Below are positions 62,686-64,000 of a stretch of DNA of 64,000 nucleotides, piece after piece. This stretch comes from Pseudomonas sp. ABC1 (lineage in GTDB: Bacteria; Pseudomonadota; Gammaproteobacteria; Pseudomonadales; Pseudomonadaceae), in NCBI RefSeq assembly GCF_013395055.1, contig NZ_CP058349.1, positions 186,001 to 250,000 of the forward strand, given 5' to 3'. The stretch's first letter is position 1; every line of letters begins with the position of its first letter. The position numbers were made by a program, and so were the translations under genes. A model generated the notes under the pieces. The model ran no database searches and was not told the DNA's origin. It saw only the letters and a program-made list of their open reading frames with translations.

Positions 62686-63585
62686 ATGACAAACGAGTCC
62701 AAACCCACAGACGACCAACCCACCAGCAAGGGACGGCAAGGTGCACGTTGGGGCCAGGAACGTCGGTTGGAATTCATCGACTATCGACTGCGGTGGGATG
62801 GTCAGATCAACCGAAGCAGCCTCACTGACTTCTTCGGGATCTCTGTACCCCAGGCGTCCCTGGATATCACCGAGTACGCAAAACTCGCCGAAAGCAACCT
62901 TGAATACGACACCCGGGCCAGGGTCTACCGGGCGACCGATTCGTTTAAGGCTGTCTTCCCCTCCAGCGCAGTTGAGCGGTACCTGGAAGATCTGCTTCGC
63001 GTCGCCGTGCAGTCAGAGGTTCCCTATGGCAGCTTCCTGAACTGGCAATCCCCTGTCGCTGCTGTACCCAAGCTGGGTCGTCGCCTGAACGCGGACATCG
63101 TTGGGGAAATCCTCCGCGCGATTCGCGAGAAGGAATATGTCGAGGTCTTCTACCAGTCCATGAACGACCCTATAGGTGGGGAGCGGCGGCTGTCTCCCCA
63201 CGCGTTGGTGCATGACGGGAACCGCTGGCACGTCCGGGCCTACTGCTACAAACGTAAGGACTTCCGGGACTTTTCTCTGACCCGTATCAAGCACTGCAAA
63301 TATGGTGGTCAAGATCGCGACCGGGCTGATGAGGACTACGCCTGGCACGCGATAGTGGACGTGGTTCTCATCCCTCACCCAGGCCTCACACCCGCCCAGC
63401 GCAATTTGATCGAGGCCGACTTCCTGATGGAGAACGGTGAGATGCACGTCAAATGCCGGCAAGCCCTCCTCCTGTACCTCCTGTTCCAGCTCAACCTGAA
63501 TGACGATCAGGCTGACCAGAGGCCCGAAGTCATCCAGCTCGCCCTCAAGAACAAGAATGAGATCAAGGCGCTGTTCCAGTATTGA
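62686..63585 (+). CDS. capW: WYL-domain transcriptional regulator, CapW-like
   Basis: A 299-aa regulator. An N-terminal winged helix (RLEFIDYRLRWDGQINRSSL, then FFGISVPQASLDITEY), a WYL domain (HVRAYCYKRKDFRDFSLTRI) and a C-terminal dimerisation region (HPGLTPAQRNLIEADFLM). Such CapW/BrxR proteins repress CBASS or BREX operons and release on infection. It is divergent from cdnC with an operator-like region between. The ATG 62686 (GAGG upstream) is preferred to TTG 62680. Confidence 0.88.
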   Translation: MTNESKPTDDQPTSKGRQGARWGQERRLEFIDYRLRWDGQINRSSLTDFFGISVPQASLDITEYAKLAESNLEYDTRARVYRATDSFKAVFPSSAVERYLEDLLRVAVQSEVPYGSFLNWQSPVAAVPKLGRRLNADIVGEILRAIREKEYVEVFYQSMNDPIGGERRLSPHALVHDGNRWHVRAYCYKRKDFRDFSLTRIKHCKYGGQDRDRADEDYAWHAIVDVVLIPHPGLTPAQRNLIEADFLMENGEMHVKCRQALLLYLLFQLNLNDDQADQRPEVIQLALKNKNEIKALFQY

Positions 63586-63637
63586 CCCCTAGAGAAATCA
63601 GCCAACACTCAACACCTCAGCTACCGGAATTGTCACG

Positions 63638-64000
63638 ATGGCAAAGCTTGAAAATGAATTCATTCTGATTGCGGGCAGCATCTCCAAGAAGACAGAGAAG
63701 GCCTCGATCGATCTCGCGCACGACTTCACTCGCGCGTTAACCAAGAGCGTCTTGGCGGCTCAGGGCGGACTCGTTGTCTACCTAGCAGGTCAGCCAGTCA
63801 ATGAAAGCGGCGATGCATTGACCTTCGATTGGACGGTGGCCTACGAGGCTGAGAAGCTGTTGGCTGAGTACGCCCCAGCTCATCAGTTGAAGATCGTCAC
63901 CTCGCAGCTGGCCATGCAGGAAAAAATGACCCTTGAACAACGGACATTGATCCGCCGTCTTGCCGCCGAGGACTATGCACAAATCGTCTACATCGAAGAC
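63638..64000 (+). CDS. Rossmann-like (possibly SLOG-family) protein, 3' end outside window
   Basis: The first 121 residues of an ORF starting MAKLENEFILIAGSISKK, 52 bases after capW on the same strand and probably co-transcribed. It alternates strands and helices: a first strand followed by GS (FILIAGSIS), VVYLAGQPV, FDWTVAYEAEKLL and KIVTSQ. This resembles SLOG or TIR-like nucleotide-binding Rossmann folds found in defence proteins. The fold call is tentative. Its 3' part decides whether it is a CBASS effector. Confidence 0.55.
   Translation, partial: MAKLENEFILIAGSISKKTEKASIDLAHDFTRALTKSVLAAQGGLVVYLAGQPVNESGDALTFDWTVAYEAEKLLAEYAPAHQLKIVTSQLAMQEKMTLEQRTLIRRLAAEDYAQIVYIED

Noticed and set aside
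56081..64000. NucC or other standard CBASS effector in the island
   Set aside because: No protein in the window shows the NucC endonuclease pattern, a patatin motif or multiple membrane helices; it could lie beyond the right edge.

Overview
The window reads as a chromosomal segment of a Pseudomonas (gammaproteobacterium, high GC). The call rests on gene content and order: a complete mexS-mexT-mexEF-oprN efflux locus, cspD-clpS-clpA-infA-bpt-aat-trxB-ftsK-lolA-rarA-crcB-serS-cysG-tusDCBE, rmf beside pyrD and rlmL, and an aerobic-type cobalamin (cob) cluster with CobG, CobF and CobE. Species cannot be fixed from the sequence alone.

Layout. 1-5.4 kb: the 3' end of an ABC-F ATPase (Uup), a universal stress protein, small membrane proteins, a YafJ-type amidotransferase and a VWA/MoxR pair. 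5.4-6.9 kb: an AT-richer islet with a small lipoprotein gene and a decayed IS3-family transposase. 6.9-36.5 kb: housekeeping genes (cysK, tapT-like, sohB, acuI-like, cysI, an rlmN-like gene, pyrD, rmf, rlmL, the clp/ftsK/serS block, siroheme synthase and the tus sulfur relay). 37.2 kb: tRNA-Ser(UGA), followed by uppP. 38.7-47.1 kb: oprN-mexF-mexE, regulator mexT and divergent mexS. 47.1-55.9 kb: the cob genes with a cobalamin riboswitch in front of cobG; cobF sits reversed inside the cluster between two copies of a REP-like repeat that recurs around mexE/mexT.

55.9 kb to the right edge is an accessory island. It begins next to a 28-bp sequence that matches the chromosome-dimer-resolution site dif in both Xer-binding arms (55923-55950). 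A tyrosine-recombinase gene truncated at its 3' end follows and abuts, tail to tail, an OLD-type ATPase gene also truncated at its 3' end, which looks like a deletion scar. Next come a truncated zinc-ribbon gene resembling the N-terminus of HEPN/RES proteins, an unrecognised 322-aa protein with a Cys/His module, and a type III CBASS anti-phage core on the minus strand: CD-NTase, HORMA (Cap7) and TRIP13-like AAA+ (Cap6), joined by ATGA overlaps, then a DEDDh exonuclease (Cap18-like). A divergent WYL-domain regulator (CapW-like) faces the CD-NTase across an AT-rich promoter with inverted and direct repeats. Downstream of capW a Rossmann-like, possibly SLOG-family, gene starts and runs off the window.

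How it fits together: the backbone is ordinary terminus-side Pseudomonas chromosome, and the presence of dif is consistent with that. The most interesting part is the CBASS island at dif. No NucC-type or other recognisable effector lies within the window, so the 322-aa protein, the exonuclease and the edge protein are the effector candidates.
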